DNA of 64,000 nucleotides from positions 186,001 through 250,000 of the forward strand of contig CAZCKU010000003.1 of NCBI GenBank assembly GCA_964499365.1, read 5' to 3'. This DNA is from PALSA-1316 sp964499365 (GTDB taxonomy: Bacteria; Nitrospirota; Thermodesulfovibrionia; Thermodesulfovibrionales; UBA6898). A program made the translations under genes and the position numbers. Position 1 is the first letter of the stretch. The number at the start of each line of letters is the position of its first letter. Below the pieces are notes generated by a model. It saw only the letters and a list, made by a program, of their open reading frames with translations, ran no database searches and had not been told where the DNA came from. Positions 7,826 through 17,091 of this stretch are shown piece after piece.

Positions 7826-8794
7826 GTGTCCCTGCTTGAGGTAAGGGATCTTTCGGTAACCTTCCGCACCGACGGCTCAAACATTCATGCAGTAACAGAC
7901 CTCAGCCTCTCGGTTCCAGAATCCCAGATATTCGGCCTGGCCGGCGAAAGCGGCTGCGGCAAGAGCATGACGGCCCTCTCGATCATGGGACTTCTCCCCC
8001 AGAATGCCGCTGCCTCAGGATCGATTCTCTTCAGGGGCAGGGACCTGCTGACGCTCGACCGCGAGTCACTCAGGCGGCTGAGGGGCAGGGAGATCTCGAT
8101 GATATTCCAGGAGCCGATGACCTCGCTCAACCCGGTCATGACCATCGGGTACCAGATAGCCGAGGTGCTGACAACCCACCTGAATCTTTCAAAGTCGGAT
8201 GCGATGGGGCAGTCGGTTGAGCTGCTCAGGGCGGTAAAGATCCCGTCTCCCGAGATACGGGTCCGCGAGTATCCCCACCAGATGTCGGGCGGCATGAGGC
8301 AGCGGGTGATGATCGCCATGGCGATTGCATGCAACCCGTCTCTGATCATCGCTGACGAACCGACGACCGCGCTCGACGTCACCATTCAGGCACAGATCCT
8401 CGAACTCATCCAGCGGCTCCGCGACGAGCGGAAGATGTCGATACTCCTGATCACCCATGACCTGGGGATCATAGCCGAAAATGCCGCAAGGGTCGGGATC
8501 ATGTATGCCGGCCGTCTGATGGAATCGGCCGGGACAAAAGAGCTTTTCAGCGACCCGCGCCATCCGTATACCATCGGCCTGCTTGAATCCATACCCCAGG
8601 GAAGGGGAGTACGGCTGAACCCGATCCCCGGGACCGTCCCGCGCATGGACGAACTCCCGGCAGGATGCGTCTATTCGGACCGCTGCAGCTATGTCCTTCC
8701 TGAATGCAGGCTGAAAGAGCCCGGACTGCTGCCGGTCGGCCAGGACCATCTCAGCCGGTGCATCCGTGCAGGTGAAATCAGATGGAACTCCTGA
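7826..8794 (+). CDS. peptide/nickel-type ABC transporter ATP-binding protein (OppD/DppD-like)
   Basis: The 322-residue ATPase has Walker A GESGCGKS at 40-47, the Q-loop, the signature SGGMRQRV, Walker B LIIADEPT and a C-terminal oligopeptide-transporter domain with cysteines (CVYSDRCSYVLPEC) typical of OppD/DppD, which can hold a cluster or metal. Start is GTG three bases after the TPR gene. It would energise import of peptides or nickel at the inner membrane with its partner downstream. No permease or binding-protein gene is present nearby. Confidence 0.88.
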   Translation: MSLLEVRDLSVTFRTDGSNIHAVTDLSLSVPESQIFGLAGESGCGKSMTALSIMGLLPQNAAASGSILFRGRDLLTLDRESLRRLRGREISMIFQEPMTSLNPVMTIGYQIAEVLTTHLNLSKSDAMGQSVELLRAVKIPSPEIRVREYPHQMSGGMRQRVMIAMAIACNPSLIIADEPTTALDVTIQAQILELIQRLRDERKMSILLITHDLGIIAENAARVGIMYAGRLMESAGTKELFSDPRHPYTIGLLESIPQGRGVRLNPIPGTVPRMDELPAGCVYSDRCSYVLPECRLKEPGLLPVGQDHLSRCIRAGEIRWNS

Positions 8795-9744
8795 AGGTAT
8801 CCGGTCTCACCAAACACTACCGGGTGAAGGGAGGATACGGAGGAACAGACTCCCTCCTGAAGGCTGTAGACGGCGTTGATTTTTCGATCGACAAAAACAG
8901 GGTCCTCGCCCTGGTCGGGGAGAGCGGTTGCGGGAAATCGACCCTTGCGCGGCTGGTCCTCAGGCTCATAGCGCCGACGTCGGGATCTGTCTCGTTCAAG
9001 GGACAGGACGTCCTCGCACTCAGGGGCGACGCACTGAAGGCCTTCAGAAAATCTTCGCAAATCATCTTTCAGGACCCCTTCGCATCCCTGAACCCCCGCA
9101 GGACGGTCTTCGACACCATCACCGAGCCGCTTATCATCCACCGGCTTGCAGCAAGACAGGCGCTGAAGGAGACTGCGACCGGCATTCTCTTCCAGGTCGG
9201 GCTCGGCCCTGAGGTCCTGAACCGCTATCCCCACGAATTCAGCGGCGGGCAGCGCCAGAGGATCTGCATCGCGCGAGCCCTTGCCGTGTCTCCGGAGCTG
9301 ATCATCGCGGACGAACCCCTGTCTGCTCTGGATGTATCGATCCAGGCCCAGATCATTAACCTCCTGATGGACCTGAAGCTGAAGACCGGAATCTCCTTTC
9401 TTTTTATCAGCCACGACCTGCGGGTGGTGCACTACCTGAGCGATATGGTGGGCGTGATGTACCTTGGCAAGATTGTAGAATATGCAGCAACTGCCGACCT
9501 CTTTGACCGGCCGCTCCATCCCTATGCCGTCATGCTGCTCGAATCAGCACCGAAAATCTCGGCCGCGCAGGGAGGTGAGGGCAGGACAGGACCGGTGAAG
9601 GGCGAGGCCCCGAGCCCGATACATCTTCCGCAAGGGTGCCCGTTCCATCCGCGCTGTCCGAGAAAGTTTGATCCGTGTGACCGTGATGTTCCTGATCTGC
9701 GGGAATATCAGGGCAGAAAAGTTGCCTGTCATCTCTGGCGCTGA
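8782..9744 (+). CDS. peptide/nickel-type ABC transporter ATP-binding protein (OppF/DppF-like)
   Basis: This 320-residue ATPase overlaps the preceding gene by 13 bases. It has Walker A GESGCGKS at 46-53, signature SGGQRQRICIARAL, Walker B LIIADEPL and a C-terminal CPFHPRCP motif of the OppF/DppF group. It should form a heterodimer with the OppD-like protein. The absence of adjacent permease and solute-binding genes means the rest of the transporter is encoded elsewhere or is shared. Confidence 0.88.
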   Translation: MELLKVSGLTKHYRVKGGYGGTDSLLKAVDGVDFSIDKNRVLALVGESGCGKSTLARLVLRLIAPTSGSVSFKGQDVLALRGDALKAFRKSSQIIFQDPFASLNPRRTVFDTITEPLIIHRLAARQALKETATGILFQVGLGPEVLNRYPHEFSGGQRQRICIARALAVSPELIIADEPLSALDVSIQAQIINLLMDLKLKTGISFLFISHDLRVVHYLSDMVGVMYLGKIVEYAATADLFDRPLHPYAVMLLESAPKISAAQGGEGRTGPVKGEAPSPIHLPQGCPFHPRCPRKFDPCDRDVPDLREYQGRKVACHLWR

Positions 9745-9754
9745 AAGCTGACGG

Positions 9755-10294
9755 CTAAAGAAGCTTTTCGATCTTCCCCCGGATCTCTTTATCGGTCCAG
9801 TCGTATTCTCCGAAGAACTTTTCGACAATGATCCCGTTCTTATCAACAAGAAAGGTCGTGGGGAGGGAAAAGACCTTGAACTTCCGGGCGACAGCCTTGC
9901 TGCCATCTATCAGACTGAACAGATCCGGTGCTTTTTTCCTGAGCAGGCCCTTCGCATCTGCAGGAGACTGATCCACTGAAACGGCAATGACCTGGAACCC
10001 CTTTGCTCTGAGCACCGTATCTTTCGAGAGGATCTGGAGCGACGGCAGCTCCTCGATGCAGGCCGGGCACCAGGGGGCCCAAAAGTTCAGGAGGTAGACT
10101 TTCCCCTTCAAAGAGGATGAGAGAAACCTGGCACCGTTGAGATCCTTCAGTTCAAACTCCGGAGCCTTCCCCAGCTTGTCGATCTCAAACGGCGAGACCG
10201 GCTTTTCAGCGGCATAAACCGCTGCGTGCCCGGGCAGCAGAAGGAGCAGAAACAACAGCATAACGGCAGCAATACGTGAGTGTTTCGGATTCAT
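9755..10294 (-). CDS. TlpA-like thiol:disulfide oxidoreductase, exported
   Basis: The 179-residue protein starts with a signal peptide (a basic MNPKHSR followed by a run of leucines) and contains an AhpC/TSA-like thioredoxin fold with the redox motif WCPAC in the context NFWAPWCPACIEELPSL and a cis-proline region (FSLPTTFLVD). This is the ResA/TlpA type, periplasmic and reducing, often used in cytochrome c maturation. ResB and CcsA are encoded about 13 kb away. An upstream in-frame ATG at 10390 would put the signal peptide internal, so ATG 10294 is chosen. Confidence 0.85.
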   Translation of the reverse strand: MNPKHSRIAAVMLLFLLLLLPGHAAVYAAEKPVSPFEIDKLGKAPEFELKDLNGARFLSSSLKGKVYLLNFWAPWCPACIEELPSLQILSKDTVLRAKGFQVIAVSVDQSPADAKGLLRKKAPDLFSLIDGSKAVARKFKVFSLPTTFLVDKNGIIVEKFFGEYDWTDKEIRGKIEKLL

Positions 10295-10425
10295 GGTCAG
10301 TATTTTAGCGGGAAACAGGCAGGAGAGGCAAACAGACAAAAAAGCCCTGCCGTCTGCGCCGCGATTTGTGATAGACTTGATATGATACAATATCTACGAT
10401 TGGTCAATTTTTTAGGAGGTAGCGC

Positions 10426-10722
10426 GTGCCCAAGGTATTAATCAGCAGGCTGAAGCCGGGAATGAAGCTCGCCAAGCCGGTCAGGAACGAAAGCGGCATG
10501 ATCCTCCTGGGAGAGAACACCGAACTCACCGAAGCCCTGATACAGCGGCTCGAAAAGATGAATATCGAGAACGTCAGCATCGTTGCCGAGGCCCAGAACG
10601 AAAAATCTCCGGAAGAGCAGCTCGCTGAGCTCTCCGCACGCTTCAGGAAAACCGAAAACGAACCGCATATGGCCCTGCTCAAACGTCTGTTCGAAGAACA
10701 TATCAAAGGGGCGGCCTCATAG
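10426..10722 (+). CDS. small conserved protein upstream of HDOD gene
   Basis: The 98-residue soluble protein starts with GTG after a strong AGGAGGT. Its first part (KPGMKLAKPVRNESGMILLGENTELTEALIQ-like, about residues 10-40) resembles the short domain often found at the N-terminus of HD-GYP proteins, where a conserved LKPGMxLAxPV..G.LLL pattern occurs. It ends one base before the HDOD gene starts. A signalling role with that protein is inferred from context. Confidence 0.7.
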   Translation: MPKVLISRLKPGMKLAKPVRNESGMILLGENTELTEALIQRLEKMNIENVSIVAEAQNEKSPEEQLAELSARFRKTENEPHMALLKRLFEEHIKGAAS

Positions 10723-11559
10723 ATGGACGCAAGCGAACTGCGCGGACAGCTTGAGAGTATCGACACCCTGCCGACAATTCCGAGCGTTCTGAAGGGCATT
10801 TTGAAGGTGATAGAAAACCCCCGGGTCTCCCTCAATGAAATCGGGGCCTTTGTCGCAACCGACCCGGTGCTCACGTCGCGGGTGCTGAAGGTGGTCAACT
10901 CTCCCATCTATGGTTTTTCAGGAAGAATATCCTCTGTCAGCCAGGCACTCCTGCTGCTGGGCCTCAACGTCGTACGCGGCATGCTCTTTGGGGTATCGGT
11001 TTTTGAAATCATGGAAAAATCGATGGTGGGGCTCTGGGGTCACTCGATGGGCTGCGCGGTCACTGCCCGTATCATCGCAAAGAAAAAGGGACTCGAAGAG
11101 CCGGAGGAAGTCTCGGTCGCCGCACTGTTGCATGACATCGGCAAAGTTGCCCTGAGCCTGAAGTTTCCTGAGGACTATGAGAAGATCCTTGCCGATGCTG
11201 CAGCCAGGGACACCTTCATCTTTGAGGCAGAGGATTCCCGCTACGGTCTGACCCACGCTACCGCGGGGGCATGGATAGCCCAGAAATGGAATTTCCCGAA
11301 GGGGCTGGTAGAGATTATCGGGTACCACCACAAACCCCACCTCTCGAAAAATCTGCCGGTAGAGGCTGCCGTTGTCCATCTGGCAGATATCCTTATCCGG
11401 GGGAAGGGTTTCGGGTTCCCGGGTGACAATCACGTACCGGCCGTGCACCCGGAGGCCTGGAAAATTCTCGACCTATCCGAAAAAGATATAAAAGAGATCC
11501 TCACCGAAATGGACGACAGCCTTATGAATTCCGACGATTTTCTTTTCCAGGATGAATAG
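10723..11559 (+). CDS. HDOD-domain signalling protein
   Basis: The 278-residue protein shows the HDOD pattern: LPTIPSVLKGILKVIENP at the start, then LLHDIGKVALSL, where an HD pair is retained. HDOD proteins resemble HD phosphohydrolases but usually act as non-enzymatic signalling modules in motility and nucleotide second-messenger control. It sits between the small protein and a GGDEF protein in a four-gene signalling cluster and overlaps the latter by eight bases. Confidence 0.88.
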   Translation: MDASELRGQLESIDTLPTIPSVLKGILKVIENPRVSLNEIGAFVATDPVLTSRVLKVVNSPIYGFSGRISSVSQALLLLGLNVVRGMLFGVSVFEIMEKSMVGLWGHSMGCAVTARIIAKKKGLEEPEEVSVAALLHDIGKVALSLKFPEDYEKILADAAARDTFIFEAEDSRYGLTHATAGAWIAQKWNFPKGLVEIIGYHHKPHLSKNLPVEAAVVHLADILIRGKGFGFPGDNHVPAVHPEAWKILDLSEKDIKEILTEMDDSLMNSDDFLFQDE

Positions 11560-12478
11560 CCTTAAAGCCATCGTCCTGATAACCGGGGATATTGCCCATA
11601 AAACGGTTATCGGGAAGCTCCTCGGGAGCGCCTTCCGGGTGGCCGGTTTTTCGAACATACAGTCCTCCCTCGACTTCATCTATAATGCAATCCCAGACCT
11701 GATGATCATCACCCTTGATGCGGCGGATGAAATGACGATCGGCCTGCTGAACGGTCTCAAGAGCGACCCGATCTTCGGCCAGCTGCCGGTCCTCGCAATC
11801 CTTGACGATGATCACCCCTTCACCTCCTGGGAACAGCTCCTGGTTGATGATTACCTGAACAGCTCCCGCGTCGAGACCGATCTCCTGATGCGCGTATCTC
11901 TCTGCCTCAACAGGGCCGAGAGGGTCGTCGACATAAACCCCCTGACACGCCTGCCCGGCAACATCGCGATCATGAAACAGGTCCAGGCCCGCCTGAACAG
12001 GCATGATTCGTTTGCACTTGCCTATGCCGATCTGGACTTTTTCAAGCCCTTCAATGACAAGTACGGGTTCAGCAGGGGCGACGAAGTCCTGAAGATGGTC
12101 GGACGGCTGATACTGAATATCGTCAAAACGAAACAGCCTCTCGACAGCTTTGTCGGGCATATCGGCGGAGACGATTTCGTCTTCATGATCGCCTCGGACC
12201 TGCTGGAAGAAACTGCTGCCGAGATCCTCAGGAATTTCGACCATATCATCCCTACCTTTTACGACCCCGCAGACAGGGCCGAGCGGGGTATCGAGTCGGT
12301 CGACCGCGGAGGAAACCGGCAGGTATTTCCTTTCATTTCCCTGTCGGTGGGTGTGGCCCTGAACGCGGCACGGCCATTTTCGCATTACGGAGAGATGACC
12401 GAGGTTGCCAGCGAGATGAAAAAGTATGCAAAGCAGTTCACCGGAAGCGTGTGCAAGATCGACCGGAGGCGGGGATGA
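11552..12478 (+). CDS. GGDEF-domain protein with receiver-like N-terminus
   Basis: The 308-residue protein has an N-terminal region shaped like a response-regulator receiver (about residues 1-120, ending with a DDYLNSSRVETDLLMRV-like helix) and a GGDEF domain whose signature is GGDDF. The D for E change at the fourth position is known in active diguanylate cyclases (GGDDF/GGEEF variants exist), so c-di-GMP synthesis is plausible but unproven. A typical receiver phospho-Asp was not clearly identified. It overlaps the HDOD gene and precedes the chemoreceptor. Confidence 0.8.
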   Translation: MNSLKAIVLITGDIAHKTVIGKLLGSAFRVAGFSNIQSSLDFIYNAIPDLMIITLDAADEMTIGLLNGLKSDPIFGQLPVLAILDDDHPFTSWEQLLVDDYLNSSRVETDLLMRVSLCLNRAERVVDINPLTRLPGNIAIMKQVQARLNRHDSFALAYADLDFFKPFNDKYGFSRGDEVLKMVGRLILNIVKTKQPLDSFVGHIGGDDFVFMIASDLLEETAAEILRNFDHIIPTFYDPADRAERGIESVDRGGNRQVFPFISLSVGVALNAARPFSHYGEMTEVASEMKKYAKQFTGSVCKIDRRRG

Positions 12479-12559
12479 GTACAACGGCGCATCAACACGA
12501 TCGCCTGACAACGGGCGAAGCAGCAGAGCACCCTTCACCGCAGGGGCTCAGGGCCTGAT

Positions 12560-15421
12560 ATGAAGAAACGGCTTGAATTCAAGATTCTCGCCGTTGTCGG
12601 CGCAATTCTGATCGCCGGCATTACCATAGCCGGCATCATGTCGGTAGCGATACAGAAGGAGACACTTTACAGTGTCGCCGAGTTCGGGACTGAAAAAACC
12701 GCGAATATCATTTTCCGGAACATAGAGACGACGATGGTCGAGGGGAGAAAAGATATCACGGTGAAGGTTATCGAGGACATGGGCAGGAGCAGCGGGATCG
12801 AGCATATCGCAGTCTTTGACTCGGAAGGGCGCACGGCATTCAACAAGGATTCCCCGGCTCAGGCAGCAGCAGTGCTGAACGAGTTCAAATCAGGAAAAGC
12901 GCGGCTGATGATACGGGAGAAGTCCCGGATTACCTGCTATCTTCCCCTGAAGAACGTCCCGTCGTGCCATGCGTGCCACGGGGCGGAGAAGCCAATCCTC
13001 GGCGCCGTCAAGGTCGCGGTCACAATCGAGAAGGAGTACCGGAAGGCGATGGCGCTCATTACCCTGGTGATCGTTATAACCATTGCGGCGTCTCTTTGCT
13101 TCAGCATCCTCCTCTGGATAATGCTCCGGAAGATGGTTATCGCGCCGGTTAGAGCCATCGAGGCGGCCTCCACCAGAATCGCATCCGGCGACCTTTCGTT
13201 CGATGTTCCGATAACGGCTGATGATGAAATAGGACGGCTCAGCACGCAGCTCAAAGAATCCTTCGTCGCCCTTGAGGTCGTCCTTCAGCGGATCAAGGAG
13301 CTGTCAGGGAGGATCGTAACGGTTGTGGCAGAGGTCGAGCAGGAGGCCGAAAAGGTGCGCAAGGGGGCCGAGGCCGAGGCTGGGGCGACCGACAGCATCG
13401 CGAGTTCGGTTGAAGAGCTCAATGCAACCGCAACGGAGATCGCCTCGAGCACCGACGAACTGGCGTCTTCGGCAGAGGACGCCTCCGCTTCGATCGAGCA
13501 GATGGTATCCAGCATCAAGAATATCAATGAGAGCATCCACCGCCTCGACAGTACGGTTGAGTCCGCATCCGCCTCGATAGAGGAACTCTCCGCCTCGATC
13601 AGGGAAGTGGCAGAAAGCTCTGAAAAGCTGTCGGGAGACTCCGAGGAGACAGTAACAGCGATCTCTGAAATAGCGGCGTCAATAAAGGAAGTGGAGGCCA
13701 ATGCGAAGGAGTCCGCACTTCTTTCGGAAAAGGTGACGAGTGATGCTGCCACCCTGGGAATGGACTCGATCGCCAGAACGATCGAGGGGATGAAGGAAAT
13801 AGAATCCTCTGTCCAGAACACGGCCGAGTGCATCAGGGCGCTGGGGAAACGATCGTCAGAGATCGGGAAGATATTGCGTGTCATTCAGTCGGTTAACGAC
13901 GAGACGAACCTTCTTTCGCTGAATGCCACCATCCTGGCCTCGAAGGCAGGAGAGCACGGCAGGGGCTTTTCGGTGGTCGCCGCTGAAATGCGGGACCTTT
14001 CAGAGAGGACCGGCGCCTCGGCAGGGGAGATCGCCCAGCTGATACAGGCGGTCCAGAAGGAAGTAGAAAATGCCCAGGCAACCATGAAGAAAGGCATTAA
14101 GACCGTCGAGAGCGGACTCAGCCTTGCGAGCGAAGCCGAGAAAGTCTTCGGGAAGGTCCTGAGCAGTTCCCAAAAATCCACGGAGATGACCCTCTCAATA
14201 AAAAGGGCCACCGGCGAGCAGGCGCGGGCTGCGGTCCAGATCAGCGAGGCGACCGGACGGGTCAGGGCAGTGATCGGCAAGATTGCGCGGGCCACCGGCG
14301 AGCAGGCAAAGGGCGTCTCGCTCATCAGGCAGACAGCCGAAGAGATGAGAAAACTTTCCCGCTCGGTCAGCAAAGCGACCAGTGAACAGGCGACCAGCAG
14401 CGGCCAGATCGCCGGGGCCACGGAACTCGTCTCGGAGAAGAGCCGCCAGATCTCACGCGCCCTGGGCGAGCACCGGAAGGGCTCAGGGAATATCCTGAAG
14501 AATGTCGAAGCGGTCAAGGAAATCCCGGTCGAAAACAGGAAGCTTGCCTACCGCATAAGCGCGGAACTCGTGAACCTGCAAAAGGACGCTGAACTTCTGA
14601 GTGCAGAGATGGAGCGTTTCCGGTTCTCCGCCAGGCAGGACCATTCGCTCAGGCTCGGGGTTGTCCCCCTGCAGGAGCCCTCGGTCATGTTCAGGAAGTT
14701 TGCGCCGCTCTCCCGTCATCTCAGCAGGATACTGGGAAGAAAGGTGGACCTCAGGGTCGCCATTGACATGAACAGCGCCGTCAGAGACCTTGGAGAAAAT
14801 GTAACGCAGCTCTGCGCCATGGGACCGGCCGACTATATCTACGCCAATGCAACGTACGGGGTGAAGGTCATTGCCAGGGCCCTCAGGAAGGGCAAGCCGT
14901 TCCACCGGGCGGCTATCGTTGTACGGGCCGGCTCAGGCCTGAAGTCCCTTTCCGACCTGAAGGGAACGTCCGTCGCCTTCACCAGCCCTAATTCTGCAAC
15001 AGGTCATATCGTCCCCCTTGCCATGCTCAGGGAAGCAGGGGTCGCTGCCGGAGATCTCAGCAAACACGAGTTTCTGGGGAACCACGCCCGGGTCGCAGAG
15101 GGAGTACGCAAGGGCGATTTTGATGCCGGGGCAATGATGGAGGAAACAGCCGATACTTACCGGGAACAGGGGCTTGAGATTCTCGAGCTGTCTGCAGCGA
15201 TCCCCGAGTTCAACATCTGCTGCAACTCCTCAATCGACGCAGCAACGATAGCGATCATCAGGGATGCCCTTCTCTCTCTCGATATCTCCAGGGAGGACGA
15301 CCTCGCTGTACTGAAGGCCATGGGAAAGGACTGCACCGGGTTTGTCGCTTCCACTGAAAAAGATTATGATGCGTTCAGGGCAATCATAAGAAGCCAGGAA
15401 GGCGAGTCAGGTGCCTCCTGA
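12560..15421 (+). CDS. methyl-accepting chemotaxis protein with heme motif and C-terminal PhnD-like domain
   Basis: The 953-residue protein has a transmembrane helix at about 9-31, a periplasmic sensor region containing CHACH at residues 136-140 (a CxxCH covalent heme motif, as in DUF3365-type sensors), a second transmembrane helix at about 165-187, a HAMP domain, and a long MCP coiled coil whose tip reads NDETNLLSLNATILASKAGE. After the coiled coil, from about residue 645, comes a domain resembling phosphate/phosphonate periplasmic binding proteins (LRLGVVPLQEP, later SDLKGTSVAFTSPNSATGH). That C-terminal domain would be cytoplasmic, which is unusual. The protein probably senses redox or gas ligands through heme and a second ligand inside the cell. 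Confidence 0.85.
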   Translation: MKKRLEFKILAVVGAILIAGITIAGIMSVAIQKETLYSVAEFGTEKTANIIFRNIETTMVEGRKDITVKVIEDMGRSSGIEHIAVFDSEGRTAFNKDSPAQAAAVLNEFKSGKARLMIREKSRITCYLPLKNVPSCHACHGAEKPILGAVKVAVTIEKEYRKAMALITLVIVITIAASLCFSILLWIMLRKMVIAPVRAIEAASTRIASGDLSFDVPITADDEIGRLSTQLKESFVALEVVLQRIKELSGRIVTVVAEVEQEAEKVRKGAEAEAGATDSIASSVEELNATATEIASSTDELASSAEDASASIEQMVSSIKNINESIHRLDSTVESASASIEELSASIREVAESSEKLSGDSEETVTAISEIAASIKEVEANAKESALLSEKVTSDAATLGMDSIARTIEGMKEIESSVQNTAECIRALGKRSSEIGKILRVIQSVNDETNLLSLNATILASKAGEHGRGFSVVAAEMRDLSERTGASAGEIAQLIQAVQKEVENAQATMKKGIKTVESGLSLASEAEKVFGKVLSSSQKSTEMTLSIKRATGEQARAAVQISEATGRVRAVIGKIARATGEQAKGVSLIRQTAEEMRKLSRSVSKATSEQATSSGQIAGATELVSEKSRQISRALGEHRKGSGNILKNVEAVKEIPVENRKLAYRISAELVNLQKDAELLSAEMERFRFSARQDHSLRLGVVPLQEPSVMFRKFAPLSRHLSRILGRKVDLRVAIDMNSAVRDLGENVTQLCAMGPADYIYANATYGVKVIARALRKGKPFHRAAIVVRAGSGLKSLSDLKGTSVAFTSPNSATGHIVPLAMLREAGVAAGDLSKHEFLGNHARVAEGVRKGDFDAGAMMEETADTYREQGLEILELSAAIPEFNICCNSSIDAATIAIIRDALLSLDISREDDLAVLKAMGKDCTGFVASTEKDYDAFRAIIRSQEGESGAS

Positions 15422-15449
15422 TCCCCCGGGGGACAGAAGACGAAACTGA

Positions 15450-15659
15450 TCAAACAACAAGGACGCGCCGGCCTTCGAATTCCACGACCTGCCCTTTACG
15501 TATCTTGCAGCGCTTTCGCAATTCTACCACGCCATCGACCCTGACACTGCCCCCGGCGATGACCATCTTCGCGCTTCCGCCGCTTTCACAAAGCTGCATG
15601 ACCTTCAGCAGGCTGTGAAGTTCTATGTATTCGCTATTTTCGAGCCTGAACTCTTCCAC
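15450..15659 (-). CDS. S4-domain RNA-binding protein (YbcJ-like)
   Basis: The 69-residue product is a single S4 domain: EYIELHSLLKVMQLCESGG, then VRVDGVVELRKRCKIRKG. Length and sequence pattern fit the YbcJ/YaaA family of small RNA-binding proteins. The frame stays open to 16001, but GTG 15659 is chosen because it is preceded by AAAGGA and a TTGAAA/TATAAT promoter, and because the family is about 70 residues long. Confidence 0.8.
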   Translation of the reverse strand: MEEFRLENSEYIELHSLLKVMQLCESGGSAKMVIAGGSVRVDGVVELRKRCKIRKGQVVEFEGRRVLVV

Positions 15660-15675
15660 AATGTATCCTTTCTCT

Positions 15676-15706
15676 ATTATACGGAGTTGCGCTCCTTTTT
15701 TTTCAA
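15676..15706 (-). promoter_or_regulatory. promoter of the S4-domain gene
   Basis: On the minus strand TTGAAA (15706-15701) and TATAAT (15681-15676) are separated by 19 bases, 16 bases upstream of the chosen GTG start. Confidence 0.5.
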
Positions 15707-16324
15707 GACTGCCGCAGGCTCGGATAAGGGGTGCCGGAATGTGTCGGCCTCTTGACAGATCCCCCGTCTTCCTGTTTAATACAGGGCAGGTGGGACAAGC
15801 ACAGTGACGACAAGGAATATCTCCGGGATCTTTCTCCCTTTCTATGTCATCGTTGCGATTTCGATATCGCTCTCGTATATCCATATCGAAGGCAGGGGCG
15901 GTGCATGCTCCCTGGTTAACAGCACCGCACCCCGTGAAAGCAGCCCCCACCTGATGCTTCATGAACTCCTCTTTTCTCATTGCACGAATAAATCTGATCA
16001 TGCCATCTCGCCGGCCGCTGAAAGGGCCCGTGATATCATTGACAGGAACTGCCCGGACACGTCCCGGGCCGACGCAGCATCACAGAAATACCGGGAAGCG
16101 TCACGTTCGCTGAGGCCCCTGAACCTTCACGTTGTTGCACGCTTTGATCCCGGGCCTGACAACACTATTTTTGCCGCGGGATACAATCCCCGGCTTTTTG
16201 CTCAACCTCCACCCTCGATCTGAACCTCGTCAGCATTTGCCACATAGAGCAGTCTGCCGTATACCTGGCACTAAGCAGTGCGACAGACCGGGACAGACCC
16301 CATACATGCAGGAGGGACTCAGGA
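15707..16324. other. 618-bp stretch without a confident gene
   Basis: Frames are open on both strands. A plus-strand frame at 15804-16223 has a hydrophobic start resembling a signal anchor, and the minus-strand frame at 15660-16001 has a Cys-rich CRHCACPTC patch, but they overlap antisense, neither has a good ribosome-binding site and neither resembles a known family. A weak GC-rich hairpin lies near 16048-16070. I call no gene here. Confidence 0.4.
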
Positions 16325-16621
16325 ATGAAACAGAATTGTTGGGAATTCAAGAAATGCGGAAGGGACGGCAGCAATAAGCTCGACGTCTGTCCGGCGGTAA
16401 CCGAAGGCAGCGCCGATGGGACTAACGGAGGCCGAAACGGGGGCAGGGTCTGCTGGGCCGTCGCCTGGACTTACTGCGGGGGAGAAAAACAGGGCACCTA
16501 TGCCCAGAAGGTGATTATGTGCCGCGACTGCGATTTCCGGTGGGCAGTTCACGAAGAAGAGGGCTCGTCCTTCCAGCCCATATTCTTCAGAGCCGCACCG
16601 GCGGAGGCTGCCGCCTCCTGA
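16325..16621 (+). CDS. two-CW-domain protein
   Basis: The 98-residue protein opens with CWEFKKCGR and later has CWAVAWTYCGG and MCRDCDFRWAVHEEEG, the repeated Cys-Trp arrangement of the two-CW domain family, common in deltaproteobacterial and Nitrospirota-like anaerobes. The cysteines may bind metal; no activity is known. ATG 16325 follows a GGAGGG-containing leader. It stands alone, convergent with the CBS-domain gene. Confidence 0.75.
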   Translation: MKQNCWEFKKCGRDGSNKLDVCPAVTEGSADGTNGGRNGGRVCWAVAWTYCGGEKQGTYAQKVIMCRDCDFRWAVHEEEGSSFQPIFFRAAPAEAAAS

Positions 16622-16659
16622 GGACAGCCGCAATGCACAGTACCTGCAGGGACTGTGCT

Positions 16660-17091
16660 TCACCCTGATGCTATATAATGCTCAAGATCCCTGATCTTCT
16701 CTTCCTTCTCGGAAATGATCATCTTGACCACATCGCGGACACTGACCAGTCCGACGAGATGACCGCCTGACAGAACAGGCAGGTGACGCACATGCTTTGC
16801 GTCCATGAGCGCCATGCACTGCTCTGTCGTATCCTCCGGGGTGACGCAATAGACCGACGTTGTCATAAGCTCCCCAACCGGAGTCTCTCTGGACGATCTC
16901 CCTTTCAGGACGACCTTCCGCGAATAATCCCTTTCGGTGAAGATACCCAACAACCTGCTGCCCCTGACAACCATCACGGCGCCAACATCCCTTTCGGCCA
17001 TGATCTGAAGCGCTTCATAGGCGGTAGTCTCCGCTATGACGGTCCAGAAGCCCTTTTCTTTCTTTTCGAGGAGCATTTTTACCGTGGCCAT
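16660..17091 (-). CDS. CBS-domain pair protein
   Basis: The 143-residue protein consists of two CBS motifs (AYEALQIMAERDVGAVMVV and TEQCMALMDAKHVRHLPVL), each followed by the typical GIFTERDYSRK or GLVSVRDVVK turn. Stand-alone CBS pairs bind adenosine nucleotides and regulate partner proteins. No partner is encoded next to it, so its target is unknown. Confidence 0.9.
   Translation of the reverse strand: MATVKMLLEKKEKGFWTVIAETTAYEALQIMAERDVGAVMVVRGSRLLGIFTERDYSRKVVLKGRSSRETPVGELMTTSVYCVTPEDTTEQCMALMDAKHVRHLPVLSGGHLVGLVSVRDVVKMIISEKEEKIRDLEHYIASG

Noticed and set aside
11522..12538. 338-residue minus-strand frame opposite the GGDEF gene
   Set aside because: Opposite strand of a recognisable GGDEF protein; no protein family features.
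15660..16001. N-terminal extension of the S4-domain protein
   Set aside because: The S4 family is about 70 residues; a GTG with AAAGGA and a promoter at the right position support the short form.
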